A DNA stretch of 43,310 nt. Origin: Flavobacteriaceae bacterium. GTDB taxonomy: Bacteria > Bacteroidota > Bacteroidia > Flavobacteriales > Flavobacteriaceae. The stretch is from positions 1-43,310 of the forward strand of contig JANQMD010000060.1 in assembly GCA_028280265.1 (NCBI GenBank). Direction: 5' to 3'. Made by a program: the position numbers and the translations under genes. The first letter of the stretch is position 1, and each line of letters opens with the position of its first letter. Below are positions 16,389 to 25,600 of this stretch, one piece after another. Below the pieces are notes generated by a model that saw only the letters and a program-made list of their open reading frames with translations, searched no databases and was not told the DNA's origin.

Positions 16389-17045
16389 CTATCTCATGTG
16401 AATTTTTTCTTTGAACAGAAATTTACCATAATCCATGATGCTCTTCAATGGAGCAGTGTCTATGATATCAAAACTTGTGTTGATCGATTTTTCGATAAAA
16501 ATATCTGTCTTCTCGAATGATGGAGAGGTGTCATCTAACCAAAATTTAAGAATCAACAACATTTGAAACCATGCAGTTTCTTTAATACTTCTGTTCTGAA
16601 TCTTTTCTAAACGATCGCTTTTCAAATCCAAGGTTTCAATATTCAGTTCTTCTATATAGTTGAAGAATGATTTTTTTAGTTGAGATAGAGACTGCAATGC
16701 TTTCAAATTTTGCTTTTGCCCTTCTAAAGCGTACACTACATAGCTTCTATTAGCAGTTAAATTTTCAAAAAACGTGTAGTAAAATGTCAACAGCTTGTTT
16801 CGTGAATCGTACGATTCATAATCGTCGTTTTTCTCAAAGATGGCATAGGTGTTGTCAAAAAAAGCTTTGAAAATCCCCTGCTCCAGTGCTTTAAAAGAAC
16901 CAAAGTATTTGTAAAACTCTTGCTCTTCAAAATTATTTTCTTTTGCGAATTGGAATACCGATTTTGGCGATTGATTGTGTTCTAACACATATTCCATATA
17001 CCATGTAATAATATTGTTAGATGTAATATTTTTTTTCTTGGCCAT
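16389..17045 (-). CDS. TetR-like transcriptional regulator
   Basis: The 218-residue protein starts with a TetR-type DNA-binding domain (residues about 10-60): the second and third helices read VFQFAKENNFEEQEFYKYFG followed by SFKALEQGIFKAFF, the equivalent of the usual helix-turn-helix and YxxFxSKxxL. The rest is helical, as in TetR ligand domains. It is the first gene of the 14-kb light island and sits directly behind an operator-like element shared with the second unit, so autoregulation and control of the whole island are likely but unproven. Confidence 0.8.
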   Translation of the reverse strand: MAKKKNITSNNIITWYMEYVLEHNQSPKSVFQFAKENNFEEQEFYKYFGSFKALEQGIFKAFFDNTYAIFEKNDDYESYDSRNKLLTFYYTFFENLTANRSYVVYALEGQKQNLKALQSLSQLKKSFFNYIEELNIETLDLKSDRLEKIQNRSIKETAWFQMLLILKFWLDDTSPSFEKTDIFIEKSINTSFDIIDTAPLKSIMDYGKFLFKEKIHMR

Positions 17046-17063
17046 AATTCTTGAATTATGATA

Positions 17064-17118
17064 TAAAAATACAAAATGTTTAAGTTATTTTAAAAAACAT
17101 TAAACAAATTTTAACATG
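17064..17118 (-). promoter_or_regulatory. Operator-like element upstream of the TetR-like gene
   Basis: The inverted repeat TGTTTAAG (17077-17084), 14 bases, ATTAAACA (17099-17106), then AATTTTAACAT, reproduces the element at 8341-8382 in sequence and spacing. A near-consensus minus-strand -7 box TATTTTTA (17071-17064) sits where the counterpart has TATATTTG. No clear -33 TTTG is present. Confidence 0.6.
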
Positions 17119-17215
17119 AATTGTCAACATTTCGCTCTAGGAACCATTTTCAAATCGATTATACTCTCAAAATCAATGCAATAAAAAGGAGCAACATAAA
17201 TTCTCACTTTTTTAA

Positions 17216-17245
17216 TTTGTTTTTTTCTCGAAAGAAATATATTTG
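17216..17245 (+). promoter_or_regulatory. Promoter of tRNA-Thr
   Basis: TTTG at 17216-17219 and a perfect TAnnTTTG box, TATATTTG, at 17238-17245 are 18 bases apart, ending 11 bases before the tRNA. Confidence 0.65.
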
Positions 17246-17256
17246 CACCGCTTAAA

Positions 17257-17330
17257 GCCGATATAGCTCAGCTGGCTAGAGCAGCTGATTTGTAATCAGC
17301 AGGTCGTGGGTTCGAGTCCCTCTATCGGCT
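17257..17330 (+). tRNA. tRNA-Thr (anticodon TGT)
   Basis: The 74-base gene begins GCCGATATAGCTCAGC and ends TATCGGCT, giving a perfect 7-bp acceptor stem and discriminator T. The anticodon arm GCTGA / TCAGC closes the loop TTTGTAA, so the anticodon is TGT (threonine codon ACA). The T arm has GGGTTCGAGTCCC. CCA is not encoded. The last 16 bases plus one more are repeated 91 bases downstream. Confidence 0.95.
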
Positions 17331-17422
17331 CTAAATAATCAAAGACGGGACGAGAAGTTTATCCTGAGCATTTCAACTTTGCTCAATATGAACTTTGCCG
17401 AAGGAAGTCCCTCTATCGGCTC
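17315..17422 (+). repeat. Duplicated tRNA-Thr 3' end around an intergenic repeat
   Basis: A 17-base sequence, agtccctctatcggctc, occurs at 17315-17331 (inside and just past the tRNA) and again at 17406-17422. Between them lies a degenerate flavobacterial intergenic repeat, with arms atcctgagc and ctttgccgaagga. After the second copy comes the terminator, as expected if the extra DNA was inserted into the tRNA's 3' end with target duplication, restoring an intact tRNA. Confidence 0.75.
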
Positions 17423-17423
17423 C

Positions 17424-17453
17424 AAAAGAGTTCCTGAAAAGGAGCTCTTTTTT
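17424..17453 (+). terminator. Intrinsic terminator of tRNA-Thr
   Basis: aaaagagttcc (17424-17434) pairs with ggagctctttt (17441-17451) with one G-T pair and a 6-base loop, followed by T residues. It would end the tRNA transcript after the duplicated segment. Confidence 0.75.
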
Positions 17454-17479
17454 CGTTATAAATCCCATTATTATTTTCA

Positions 17480-17487
17480 TAAATTTG
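17480..17487 (+). promoter_or_regulatory. -7 box of the udk operon promoter
   Basis: TAAATTTG is an exact TAnnTTTG box 34 bases upstream of the udk ATG. A matching -33 TTTG at the ideal distance is not clear. Confidence 0.45.
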
Positions 17488-17521
17488 TACCCGATTATTT
17501 GTCAAATTAATATTCTTTCAC

Positions 17522-18127
17522 ATGCTGATAATTGGAATTGCAGGAGGAACTGGTAGTGGGAAAACTACTGTAGTCAATCAAATTATTAATGAGTTGCCTG
17601 CAGACGAGGTTTGCGTAATTTCTCAAGATTCTTACTATCGCGCTACTCATGAACTGACCTACGAAGAAAGAACAAAGATTAATTTTGATCATCCACGAGC
17701 CATCGATTTCGAATTGTTGATCGAGCACATTAGTCAATTAAAATCGGGCGAAATTATAGAGCAACCTATTTACTCTTTTGTGACTCACAACAGAACCAAG
17801 GATACTATAAAAACACATCCAAGAAAAGTGGTTATCGTAGAAGGGATCTTAATCTTTAACAGTGAAGAGCTTAGAAAATTATTTGATATTAAAATCTTTG
17901 TGCATGCCGATGCTGATGAGCGACTAATCCGTAGGGTTCGAAGAGATATTTCTGAGAGAGGAAGAGACATTGATGAAGTTTTAAATCGCTACAAAAGCAC
18001 TTTAAAACCGATGCATCAGCAATTTATAGAACCTACTAAGAGCTTTGCTGATATTATTATCCCCAACGACCGCTATAATACAGTAGCCGTAGACATTGTA
18101 CGAACTGTGATTAGTGAACGTTTATAA
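17522..18127 (+). CDS. udk: Uridine kinase
   Basis: The enzyme phosphorylates uridine and cytidine in pyrimidine salvage. The 201-residue protein opens with the Walker A motif GGTGSGKT (8-15), followed by ISQDSYYR, the family substrate loop NFDHPRAIDFELL and the RRVRRDISERGRD lid, all characteristic of Udk. The length is normal. It is the first gene of a tight plus-strand operon: the ftsB-like gene starts 3 bases after its stop. Confidence 0.95.
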   Translation: MLIIGIAGGTGSGKTTVVNQIINELPADEVCVISQDSYYRATHELTYEERTKINFDHPRAIDFELLIEHISQLKSGEIIEQPIYSFVTHNRTKDTIKTHPRKVVIVEGILIFNSEELRKLFDIKIFVHADADERLIRRVRRDISERGRDIDEVLNRYKSTLKPMHQQFIEPTKSFADIIIPNDRYNTVAVDIVRTVISERL

Positions 18128-18130
18128 TGT

Positions 18131-18445
18131 ATGAAAGTGACTAAACTTAAAAAGAATCGTTTTTTTAAGACCTTTACAAATAGTTATATTGTTATATTAA
18201 CTATCTTTCTTATATGGATTCTTTTTTTTGACGAAAACACACTTTTGAACAGAGAGTTTAATAAGGAAATTGATGATCTAAAAACGACTATCAATTTCTA
18301 CAAAAAAGAAATTCAAAAGGATAAAAAAATTATTCAACAACTTCAAGACTCATTACAACTTGAACGCTATGCAAGAGAAAAATATTTGATGAAAAAAGAT
18401 AATGAAGATGTGTTCATTATTGAATTTGATACGATTAAAAAATAA
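18131..18445 (+). CDS. FtsB/DivIC-like septum formation initiator
   Basis: A 104-residue bitopic protein: short basic cytoplasmic tail, one transmembrane helix (about residues 18-34, IVILTIFLIWILFF), then a periplasmic coiled coil (EIDDLKTTINFYKKEIQKD) and the conserved AREKYLMKKDNEDVF segment that marks the FtsB/DivIC family. It would join FtsL/FtsQ-type proteins at the division septum. The ATG of the next gene follows its stop directly (TAAATG). Confidence 0.88.
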   Translation: MKVTKLKKNRFFKTFTNSYIVILTIFLIWILFFDENTLLNREFNKEIDDLKTTINFYKKEIQKDKKIIQQLQDSLQLERYAREKYLMKKDNEDVFIIEFDTIKK

Positions 18446-19798
18446 ATGGAGAAATTTTTATTTGATGATTTTGAAAAGTTAAGCCCTGCTGCTTGGAAGC
18501 AGAAAATTCAGGTAGATTTAAAAGGTGCAGACTACAACGATTCTCTTCTCTCCAAGACAAACGAAGGAGTCCTTATCAAACCTTTCTATACCAACGAGGA
18601 TCGCAACCATCAAAGTATAACCCTACCTCAAGGATCATTTCGTATCTGTCAAACTGTTTTTGTTGATGATGTTTCCATAGCCAACAAACTTGCATTAAAT
18701 GCTTTAGAGAGAGGTGCCAATTCTATACAATTCATTGCTAAAAAACCTTTTGATATTCATCAACTGATAAAGGATATACAGCCTTCGGCTACGCTTTATT
18801 TTCAGTTAAAATTTCTCAATCCAGAATTTGTCTTAAAAATTTCAAGTACCTGTAAAGATTTTCAAACATTCATTCAAACAGATATTATTGGAAATTTAGC
18901 TGAGACTGGAAATTGGTTTTCAAACTTTAAAAAGGATGTTGATGATCTAAAATCTTACGTTGAAAACACCCACAATTCGATCTCTGTAAATGCTTCATTG
19001 TATCAAAATGCAGGAGCAAATATCGTGCAACAGTTAGCATACGGCTTGGCACATACCAATGAGTATTTAGAAATTTTTGGCGATTCAGTTGCTCACAAAA
19101 TTCATTATCAATTTTCCGTAGGAAGCAATTATTTTTTTGAAATCGCTAAGTTAAGAGCTTTTCGTATATTGCATTCGTCCCTTCTTAAATATCGGCAAAT
19201 AGATGTGAAACAAACGCACATCTTTTCGCAACCGAGTAAACGTAACAAAACAATTTACGATTACAATGTAAACATGCTTAGAACAACAAGCGAATGTATG
19301 AGTGCTATTTTAGGGGGATCTAATACTATCTCCAATATTTCTTATGACGCTATTTATCACAAATCGAATGATTTTGGCGAACGTATTTCCAGAAATCAAC
19401 TCTTAATTTTAAAAGAAGAAGCCTATCTTAAAGAAGCTCAATCCTTCCCAGATGGTAGCTACTACATTGAATCCATCACAAAACAACTAGTTCAGAAAGC
19501 TTTGGAGTTGTTTAAGCAAATAGAAAAAGGAGGAGGCTATTTATCACAACTTAAAAAAGGAACCATACAAAAGAAGATTGCAGAAAACGCTCAAAAAGAA
19601 CAACAACAATTTGATGAAAAAGAAATTATTCTTTTAGGTACAAACAAATTACCCAATCAAGATGATAAAATGAAGGATGATCTTGAAATTTATCCGTTCT
19701 TGAAAAAAAATATTTCTAAGACATTAGTTGCGCCGATCATACAAACAAGACTTTCAGAGTCTTACGAAAAACAACGATTGGACAAGGAATCATTATGA
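18446..19798 (+). CDS. mutA: Methylmalonyl-CoA mutase small subunit
   Basis: This 450-residue protein matches the small (structural) subunit of heterodimeric methylmalonyl-CoA mutase, with the TIM-barrel fold and family segments NMLRTTSECMSAILGGSNTI, SRNQLLILKEEAYL and PDGSYYIESITKQL. Small subunits of about 620 residues in actinobacteria carry a degenerate C-terminal B12-like domain; here the protein ends shortly after the barrel, so that domain is missing. It pairs with the large subunit encoded two genes downstream. Its stop overlaps the next start (ATGA). Confidence 0.9.
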   Translation: MEKFLFDDFEKLSPAAWKQKIQVDLKGADYNDSLLSKTNEGVLIKPFYTNEDRNHQSITLPQGSFRICQTVFVDDVSIANKLALNALERGANSIQFIAKKPFDIHQLIKDIQPSATLYFQLKFLNPEFVLKISSTCKDFQTFIQTDIIGNLAETGNWFSNFKKDVDDLKSYVENTHNSISVNASLYQNAGANIVQQLAYGLAHTNEYLEIFGDSVAHKIHYQFSVGSNYFFEIAKLRAFRILHSSLLKYRQIDVKQTHIFSQPSKRNKTIYDYNVNMLRTTSECMSAILGGSNTISNISYDAIYHKSNDFGERISRNQLLILKEEAYLKEAQSFPDGSYYIESITKQLVQKALELFKQIEKGGGYLSQLKKGTIQKKIAENAQKEQQQFDEKEIILLGTNKLPNQDDKMKDDLEIYPFLKKNISKTLVAPIIQTRLSESYEKQRLDKESL

Positions 19799-20115
19799 TA
19801 GAAGAAGTTACAGATATTAAGGATTTAAAAAGGTTACAGATTCAAAAAAAAGCCGCAATTAAAGCCCTAAAAAAAAGAATGAGAAAAAACATTCTCATTT
19901 TTACGGTTATCATGTTTGTCTTTTCAATAGCATCTCTCGAATATGCGTATAAGGTTTTTGGAGGTGTGAATAGAATGATCTACATGATGAGCGCTATTCT
20001 GCTAGCTTTTGCCCTTGCTTACTATCTTTATGTAAGAATTCGCATTCATAAAAAGAAAAAAGAAATCAAAGCAATCAAGTCCAAATTATATAAGCTAATG
20101 AAACTAGAGAAATGA
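19795..20115 (+). CDS. Small two-helix membrane protein inside the mutase operon
   Basis: The 106-residue protein has a basic N-terminal helix, two transmembrane segments (about 31-49, [19 protein letters not shown]; and 61-80, [19 protein letters not shown]) and a lysine-rich tail. I do not recognise a named family. It overlaps both mutase genes by 4 bases (ATGA on each side), so it is translationally coupled to them. A membrane-anchoring or assembly role for the mutase is possible but speculative. Confidence 0.8.
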   Translation: MIEEVTDIKDLKRLQIQKKAAIKALKKRMRKNILIFTVIMFVFSIASLEYAYKVFGGVNRMIYMMSAILLAFALAYYLYVRIRIHKKKKEIKAIKSKLYKLMKLEK

Positions 20116-22178
20116 GTAGAAAAGACGTTCAAAATATTTCAATAGACTTCTCAGAAGCTAATGAGAAAAAAACATATTCTCACGAAGGGTTTATAGCTGG
20201 AATTGCTCCTAACTTAAGAGGCCCTTATTCTACCATGTATGTAAGGAGACCATGGACAATAAGGCAATATGCCGGTTTTTCTACAGCAGAAGAGAGTAAT
20301 GCTTTTTACAGAAGAAACCTAGAAGCTGGACAAAAAGGATTGTCCGTTGCTTTTGATTTGGCTACACACAGAGGATACGATTCCGATCATGAAAGAGTTC
20401 AGGGAGATGTTGGGAAAGCAGGAGTAGCAATTGATTCTGTTGAAGACATGAAAATCCTATTTGAAGGGATCCCATTGGATAAGATGTCCGTTTCTATGAC
20501 CATGAATGGCGCTGTATTGCCAGTTTTGGCTTTTTACATTGTAGCAGCTGAAGAGCAAGGAGTTGCTCCAAATTTATTATCTGGAACCATACAAAATGAT
20601 ATTTTAAAGGAGTTTATGGTACGAAATACTTACATCTATCCACCAGCTCCTTCCATGAAAATTATTGCTGATATTTTTGAATATACCAGTAAAAACATGC
20701 CAAAATTCAACTCAATCTCCATCTCTGGTTACCATATGCAGGAAGCTGGGGCTACTCCAGAAATTGAGTTGGCTTATACGCTGGCAGATGGTTTAGAGTA
20801 TATTAGAAAAGGATTAGAATCAGGTATGGATATCGATTCTTTTGCTCCTAGATTATCATTCTTTTGGGCTATTGGCATGGATCATTTTACTGAAATCGCC
20901 AAAATGAGAGCTGCAAGAATGCTCTGGGCAAAAATCGTAAAGCAATTCAATCCAAAAAATCCAAAATCCTTGGCGCTTAGAACACATTGTCAAACAAGCG
21001 GCTGGAGTTTAACGGAACAAGACCCTTTTAACAATGTTGCCAGAACCACTATTGAAGCTATGGCGGCAGCATTTGGAGGCACTCAAAGCCTGCACACCAA
21101 TGCATTGGATGAAGCAATTGCACTCCCAACTGACTTTTCAGCACGAATAGCAAGAAACACTCAAATATTCTTACAAGAAGAAACCTCAATTACCAAAACA
21201 GTAGATCCTTGGGCAGGTAGTTATCATGTTGAAAAATTAACCGAGGAAATTGCTACTAAAGCCTGGGATTATATTCAAGAAGTAGAAGATTTAGGAGGCA
21301 TGACCAAAGCCATTGAAAAAGGAATTCCTAAAATGCGCATCGAAGAAGCCGCTGCCAAAAAGCAAGCTAAAATCGATAGTGGTCAGGATGTGATAGTAGG
21401 CGTAAACAAATACCAACTCGAGCAGGAAGACCCTTTACATATATTGGAAGTTGATAATGAAGCTGTTCGTAAGTCACAAATAGAGCGATTGAACCAATTG
21501 AAGGCAAACAGAAATAGCAATGATGTAAAGCATTCGTTATCAAATTTAACTCAGGCAGCAAAATTAGGTGAAGGTAATTTATTAGATTTGGCTGTAAAAG
21601 CAGCTCGAAATAGAGCTACCTTAGGAGAAATATCCGATGCTTTGGAAGTCTTTTTTGGAAGACACAAAGCAGTCCATAAAACAATCTCTGGTGTGTATAG
21701 CAAAGAAATAAAAGACGATAAGTTATTTAGCAAAGCCTCTGAATTGGCAGACAAATTTGCTGAATTAGAAGGAAGAAGGCCTCGTATTATGATTGCCAAA
21801 TTAGGTCAAGATGGACATGACAGAGGTGCAAAGGTTGTTGCTACTGGTTATGCTGATTTGGGATTTGACGTAGATATTGGTCCTTTATTTCAAACTCCAA
21901 AAGAAGCCTCCAAACAAGCTATAGAAAATGATGTTCACATTCTGGGGATTTCTTCGTTAGCAGCTGGACATAAAACGCTAGTACCTCAAGTTATAGAGGA
22001 GTTGAAAAATTATGGAAGAGATGATATTATGGTTATTGTAGGAGGTGTTATTCCAGCTCAAGACTATCAATTCTTGTTTGATGCTGGTGCCGTAGGTGTA
22101 TTTGGTCCTGGAACTAAAATTGCACAAGCTGCGATTGACATGCTTACCATTTTAATTGATTCCGTAGAAGAATCTTAG
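20112..22178 (+). CDS. scpA: Methylmalonyl-CoA mutase large (catalytic) subunit
   Basis: The enzyme interconverts succinyl-CoA and methylmalonyl-CoA with adenosylcobalamin. The 688-residue protein has the catalytic barrel with [38 protein letters not shown] and [17 protein letters not shown] (catalytic histidine in GYH), then a C-terminal B12 domain with [11 protein letters not shown] (cobalt-ligating His569), [10 protein letters not shown] and [11 protein letters not shown]. It follows the small subunit and the membrane protein in one operon. No meaB/argK-type chaperone or epimerase gene is present in the window. No cobalamin riboswitch is seen upstream. Confidence 0.95.
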   Translation: MSRKDVQNISIDFSEANEKKTYSHEGFIAGIAPNLRGPYSTMYVRRPWTIRQYAGFSTAEESNAFYRRNLEAGQKGLSVAFDLATHRGYDSDHERVQGDVGKAGVAIDSVEDMKILFEGIPLDKMSVSMTMNGAVLPVLAFYIVAAEEQGVAPNLLSGTIQNDILKEFMVRNTYIYPPAPSMKIIADIFEYTSKNMPKFNSISISGYHMQEAGATPEIELAYTLADGLEYIRKGLESGMDIDSFAPRLSFFWAIGMDHFTEIAKMRAARMLWAKIVKQFNPKNPKSLALRTHCQTSGWSLTEQDPFNNVARTTIEAMAAAFGGTQSLHTNALDEAIALPTDFSARIARNTQIFLQEETSITKTVDPWAGSYHVEKLTEEIATKAWDYIQEVEDLGGMTKAIEKGIPKMRIEEAAAKKQAKIDSGQDVIVGVNKYQLEQEDPLHILEVDNEAVRKSQIERLNQLKANRNSNDVKHSLSNLTQAAKLGEGNLLDLAVKAARNRATLGEISDALEVFFGRHKAVHKTISGVYSKEIKDDKLFSKASELADKFAELEGRRPRIMIAKLGQDGHDRGAKVVATGYADLGFDVDIGPLFQTPKEASKQAIENDVHILGISSLAAGHKTLVPQVIEELKNYGRDDIMVIVGGVIPAQDYQFLFDAGAVGVFGPGTKIAQAAIDMLTILIDSVEES

Positions 22179-22689
22179 CATCTTACCTCTCTAAATTTCA
22201 ATTGATTCGAAATGAATAGAATCGTATTTCTTTCCATGATACTTTTAGTATCCGAAGGCCTGTCTGCAATTCTAAATGAAAAAATAGGACAAAAAATTCT
22301 CTAAAAAGCTTCAGAGTTTAAAAATATTATATCGAGTCTTTCGACTTACGCTCAAGGGTAACTAAGTCGAGATATCTTTTGAAATCAGTGCTTTAAAGAT
22401 TCTCGCATCTCAACTTACTTCCTAAGCTGTCTTCATTCAAAATACATTTTAAATTTGACAATGTTCGATGTGACAGCTCGAATTGGCAGAACTATTACTT
22501 TTCAGGCAGCTTATTTTGCTGTTAAAAAAAGGGAAAGGCAACTCTTTTCTGACGTTTAATGCGTAAATTTGCAATACTTTTTAAAAGCCCTATTCAAATG
22601 AACCCTCCAAGAGAGAATTCTAATTGAAAAAGGTAGCTTCAACAAAATAAAATGATTAAATATCAATCAGTTAGCACATACTTAAACGC
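22179..22689. other. 511-base intergenic region with repeat remnant and promoter
   Basis: No convincing protein is encoded apart from a 13-codon leader ORF at the end. Around 22331-22378 lies a degenerate inverted intergenic repeat (tcgagtctttcgacttacgctc ... taagtcgaga in split form). An exact -7 box TAAATTTG lies at 22564-22571 and probably drives ccsBA with a leader of roughly 110 bases. A TTGGCAG stretch at 22484-22490 was considered as a sigma-54 site and not accepted. Confidence 0.5.
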
Positions 22690-22693
22690 ATGA
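22652..22693 (+). CDS. Possible 13-residue leader peptide overlapping ccsBA
   Basis: ATG at 22652 opens MIKYQSVSTYLNA, whose TGA stop overlaps the ccsBA ATG as ATGA (22690-22693). The exact coupling geometry suggests translational coupling or a start-region regulator. It is too short for family assignment and may be chance. Confidence 0.3.
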   Translation: MIKYQSVSTYLNA

Positions 22694-25600
22694 GAAAAGT
22701 CTTCAATTTTTTATATTCTACTCGTTTAATGGCTGTCCTGTTTGTTGCATTTGCCGCAGCAATGGGAATCGCTACTTTTATTGAAAATGATTATGGAACA
22801 CAAACAGCAAAGGCAATTGTGTATAACGCATGGTGGTTTGAACTCATCATGGTTTTCTTTGTGATCAATTTCTTTGGAAACATATTCCGTTATCGACTAA
22901 TTAGTAAGGAAAAATGGCCTGTGTTGGTTTTCCACCTAGCCTTTTTGTTCATTATTATTGGAGCTGGTATTACAAGATATATTGGCTACGAAGGGCTTAT
23001 GCTAATCAATGAAGGAGAGACTACAAATCAATTTCTCTCTGAGACTACCTATGTAAATCTTGTTGTAGATAACAATGAAGTTCAAAAAGAGTTTCACAAG
23101 AAAACTTTGTTCTCTGCCAAAGGAGGAAATGATTGGAAAATAAAAGACGATTTTAAAGGAGTTCCTTTTTCTATTACATTAATAGATTACATCCCATGGG
23201 CTGAAAAGAAACTCATAGAAGATCCAAATGGAGATGAATTTTTGTTTCTTGTAGAATCTAGTGGAGGAACTCGTCATGAGCATTATATAAAGAGAGGAAC
23301 ATTAAAAAACATACACGGTGTCTTAGTTGGATTTGAAGCTCCAAACAACAATGCTTCCGTTGAAATTTTTAGAGAAGGAGATAATCTTAAAGTAAGATCA
23401 AAGTCCGATGGGACTTGGCTTCGTATGGCAGATCAACGCCAAGGAACTGTTACAAAAGATAGTACACAGCAATTACAACTCAGATCGCTATACAATGTAG
23501 CTGGATTGCCCTTTGTGGTTCCTGACCCTGTAAAAAAAGGAAGTATTAAAACGGTTAGTGCTTCTAAAAAAGATGAAAAAAAATTGGATGTTCTCGTATT
23601 AGACATCAACGTAAATGGACAATCTGAGCAAATAGAATTGGCTGGAGGAAAATACAACTCTCAAAATTCAAAGCAGCTTACTATCAATGGTTTGAACTTC
23701 CGAATGCTCTACGGTTCACAAATATTGCAAACACCTTTTAGTATCAAACTCAATGATTTTCAACTAGAAAAATATCCAGGCTCAGAAAGTGCTGCTTCGT
23801 ATGCCAGTGAAATTACAGTGACAGATAATGAAGAAGCTTTTGATTATCGAATTTTTATGAATCATATATTGGACCACAAAGGGTATAAGTTCTTTCAGGC
23901 CAGTTATGATCTATCTGCAGAAGTAGAGCAAACACACCTTTCTGTTAATCATGATTTTTGGGGAACTTTGATTACCTATATCGGATATTCCCTTCTCTAT
24001 TTTGGAATGATTTCCATCTTCTTTGCTCCTGGTACACGATTTGATTCCCTAAAAAAGTCACTTAAAAAAGTGCAAAAGAAAAAAGCAGTTCTTAGCTTAA
24101 CAGCCTTTCTTCTTATTGGAGTCAACTCTTTTGCTCAAGAGCATGATAATCATACAACAAATAGTATAACTCAAAAACAAATAGATTCTATCATACAAGC
24201 CAATGTTGTAGATATTTCTCATGCGGAATCTTTCAACAAACTAGTCATTCAAGATGCTGGTGGAAGGATGAAACCTGCACATACATTCGCTTCAGAGCTA
24301 ACTAGAAAAGTAAGTCAGCAAGAAAAGTTCAATGGCTTAGAGCCTAGTCAGATTCTCCTATCAATCATTGAGAATCCAAGGCTCTGGTTTGAAGTTCCTT
24401 TTATCTATTTAGAAAAAGGAAATACTCAAATTCGAGAACTCATAGGAGTAGAAAAAGATGCAACGCATGCACGTCTTTCAGATTTTATCACTCCAACAGG
24501 AATGTATAAAATTCGTGAAGCTGTAGCCGAAGCACAGAAAAAAAATGTACAAAACAAATTTGAAAAGGACCTTATCAAGATAGACAGAAGAGTAGGTCTC
24601 TTGTACAGCGCTATCGGTGGTGGTATTTTTCGTATTTATCCAATGCCAGGTGATGAGAACAACAAATGGGTTTCGCAACCAGAAACTTCGAGAGCCAACT
24701 TTAAAGGAACAGATTCTGTTTTTGTAAGACAATCCTTACCCGCTTATCTACAGTTATTACAGTATGCTAAAAAGAACAAAGACTACAAACAAGCTGACCA
24801 GATTTTAGAAGGCATTAAACGTTTTCAGAAAAAATTTGGAGCAGATGTGTATCCTAGTGAACAAAAAATCAATTTAGAAATACAGTACAATAAGATAAAC
24901 ATCTTTACAAAGCTTTTCCGCTATTATGGCTTGTTTGGTGTTTTAATGATCTTATTTGTTATCCTAAAAATATTTTATAGTGACAGCAAATTTGTAAGAT
25001 ATGCTGTAAAAGGAACTCTAGCCGTTATTATTTTACTTTTTACAGCGCATACTTTAGGTTTAGGTGCTCGTTGGTACATCAGTGGAAATGCTCCTTGGAG
25101 TAATGCTTATGAAAGTATTATTTACGTTGCTTGGGCCACCATGCTTTTTGGTTTGTACTTAGGAAGAAAATCAAGTTTAACCATCGGTGCAGCAACCTTT
25201 GTCACCTGTGTTATTTTAATGATTGCTATGGGAAGCTGGTTAGATCCGGAAATTGCTAACTTGCAACCTGTGTTGAATTCTTGGTGGATATTGGTACACG
25301 TATCTATTATTGTAGCAAGCTATGGACCGCTTTCTTTAGGTATGATCTTAGGAGTTATAGCCTTATTCATGATGGTTTTCACAAATAGTAAGAATCAGAA
25401 AAAGATGAAAGCCACCATCCAAGAAATTACCATTGTTAACGAAATGTCGGTCACAGTAGGTTTGGTAATGCTAACCATTGGAAACTTTCTAGGCGGAATG
25501 TGGGCAAATGAAAGCTGGGGGCGTTATTGGGGTTGGGATCCAAAAGAAACATGGGCTTTAATTTCCATTATGATCTATGCATTTATTTTACACATGCGCC

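Noticed and set aside
17315..17422. tRNA-end duplication as att sites of an integrated phage or island
   Set aside because: Only 74 bases separate the copies and no integrase is present; a small repeat insertion explains it better.
18128..18500. Cobalamin riboswitch for the B12-dependent mutase
   Set aside because: Genes are directly abutting with no untranslated space, and no B12-box-like sequence was seen upstream of udk either.
22480..22500. Sigma-54-like site (TTGGCAG...TTACT) upstream of ccsBA
   Set aside because: The -12 element lacks the required GC pair and a good TAnnTTTG box lies downstream.
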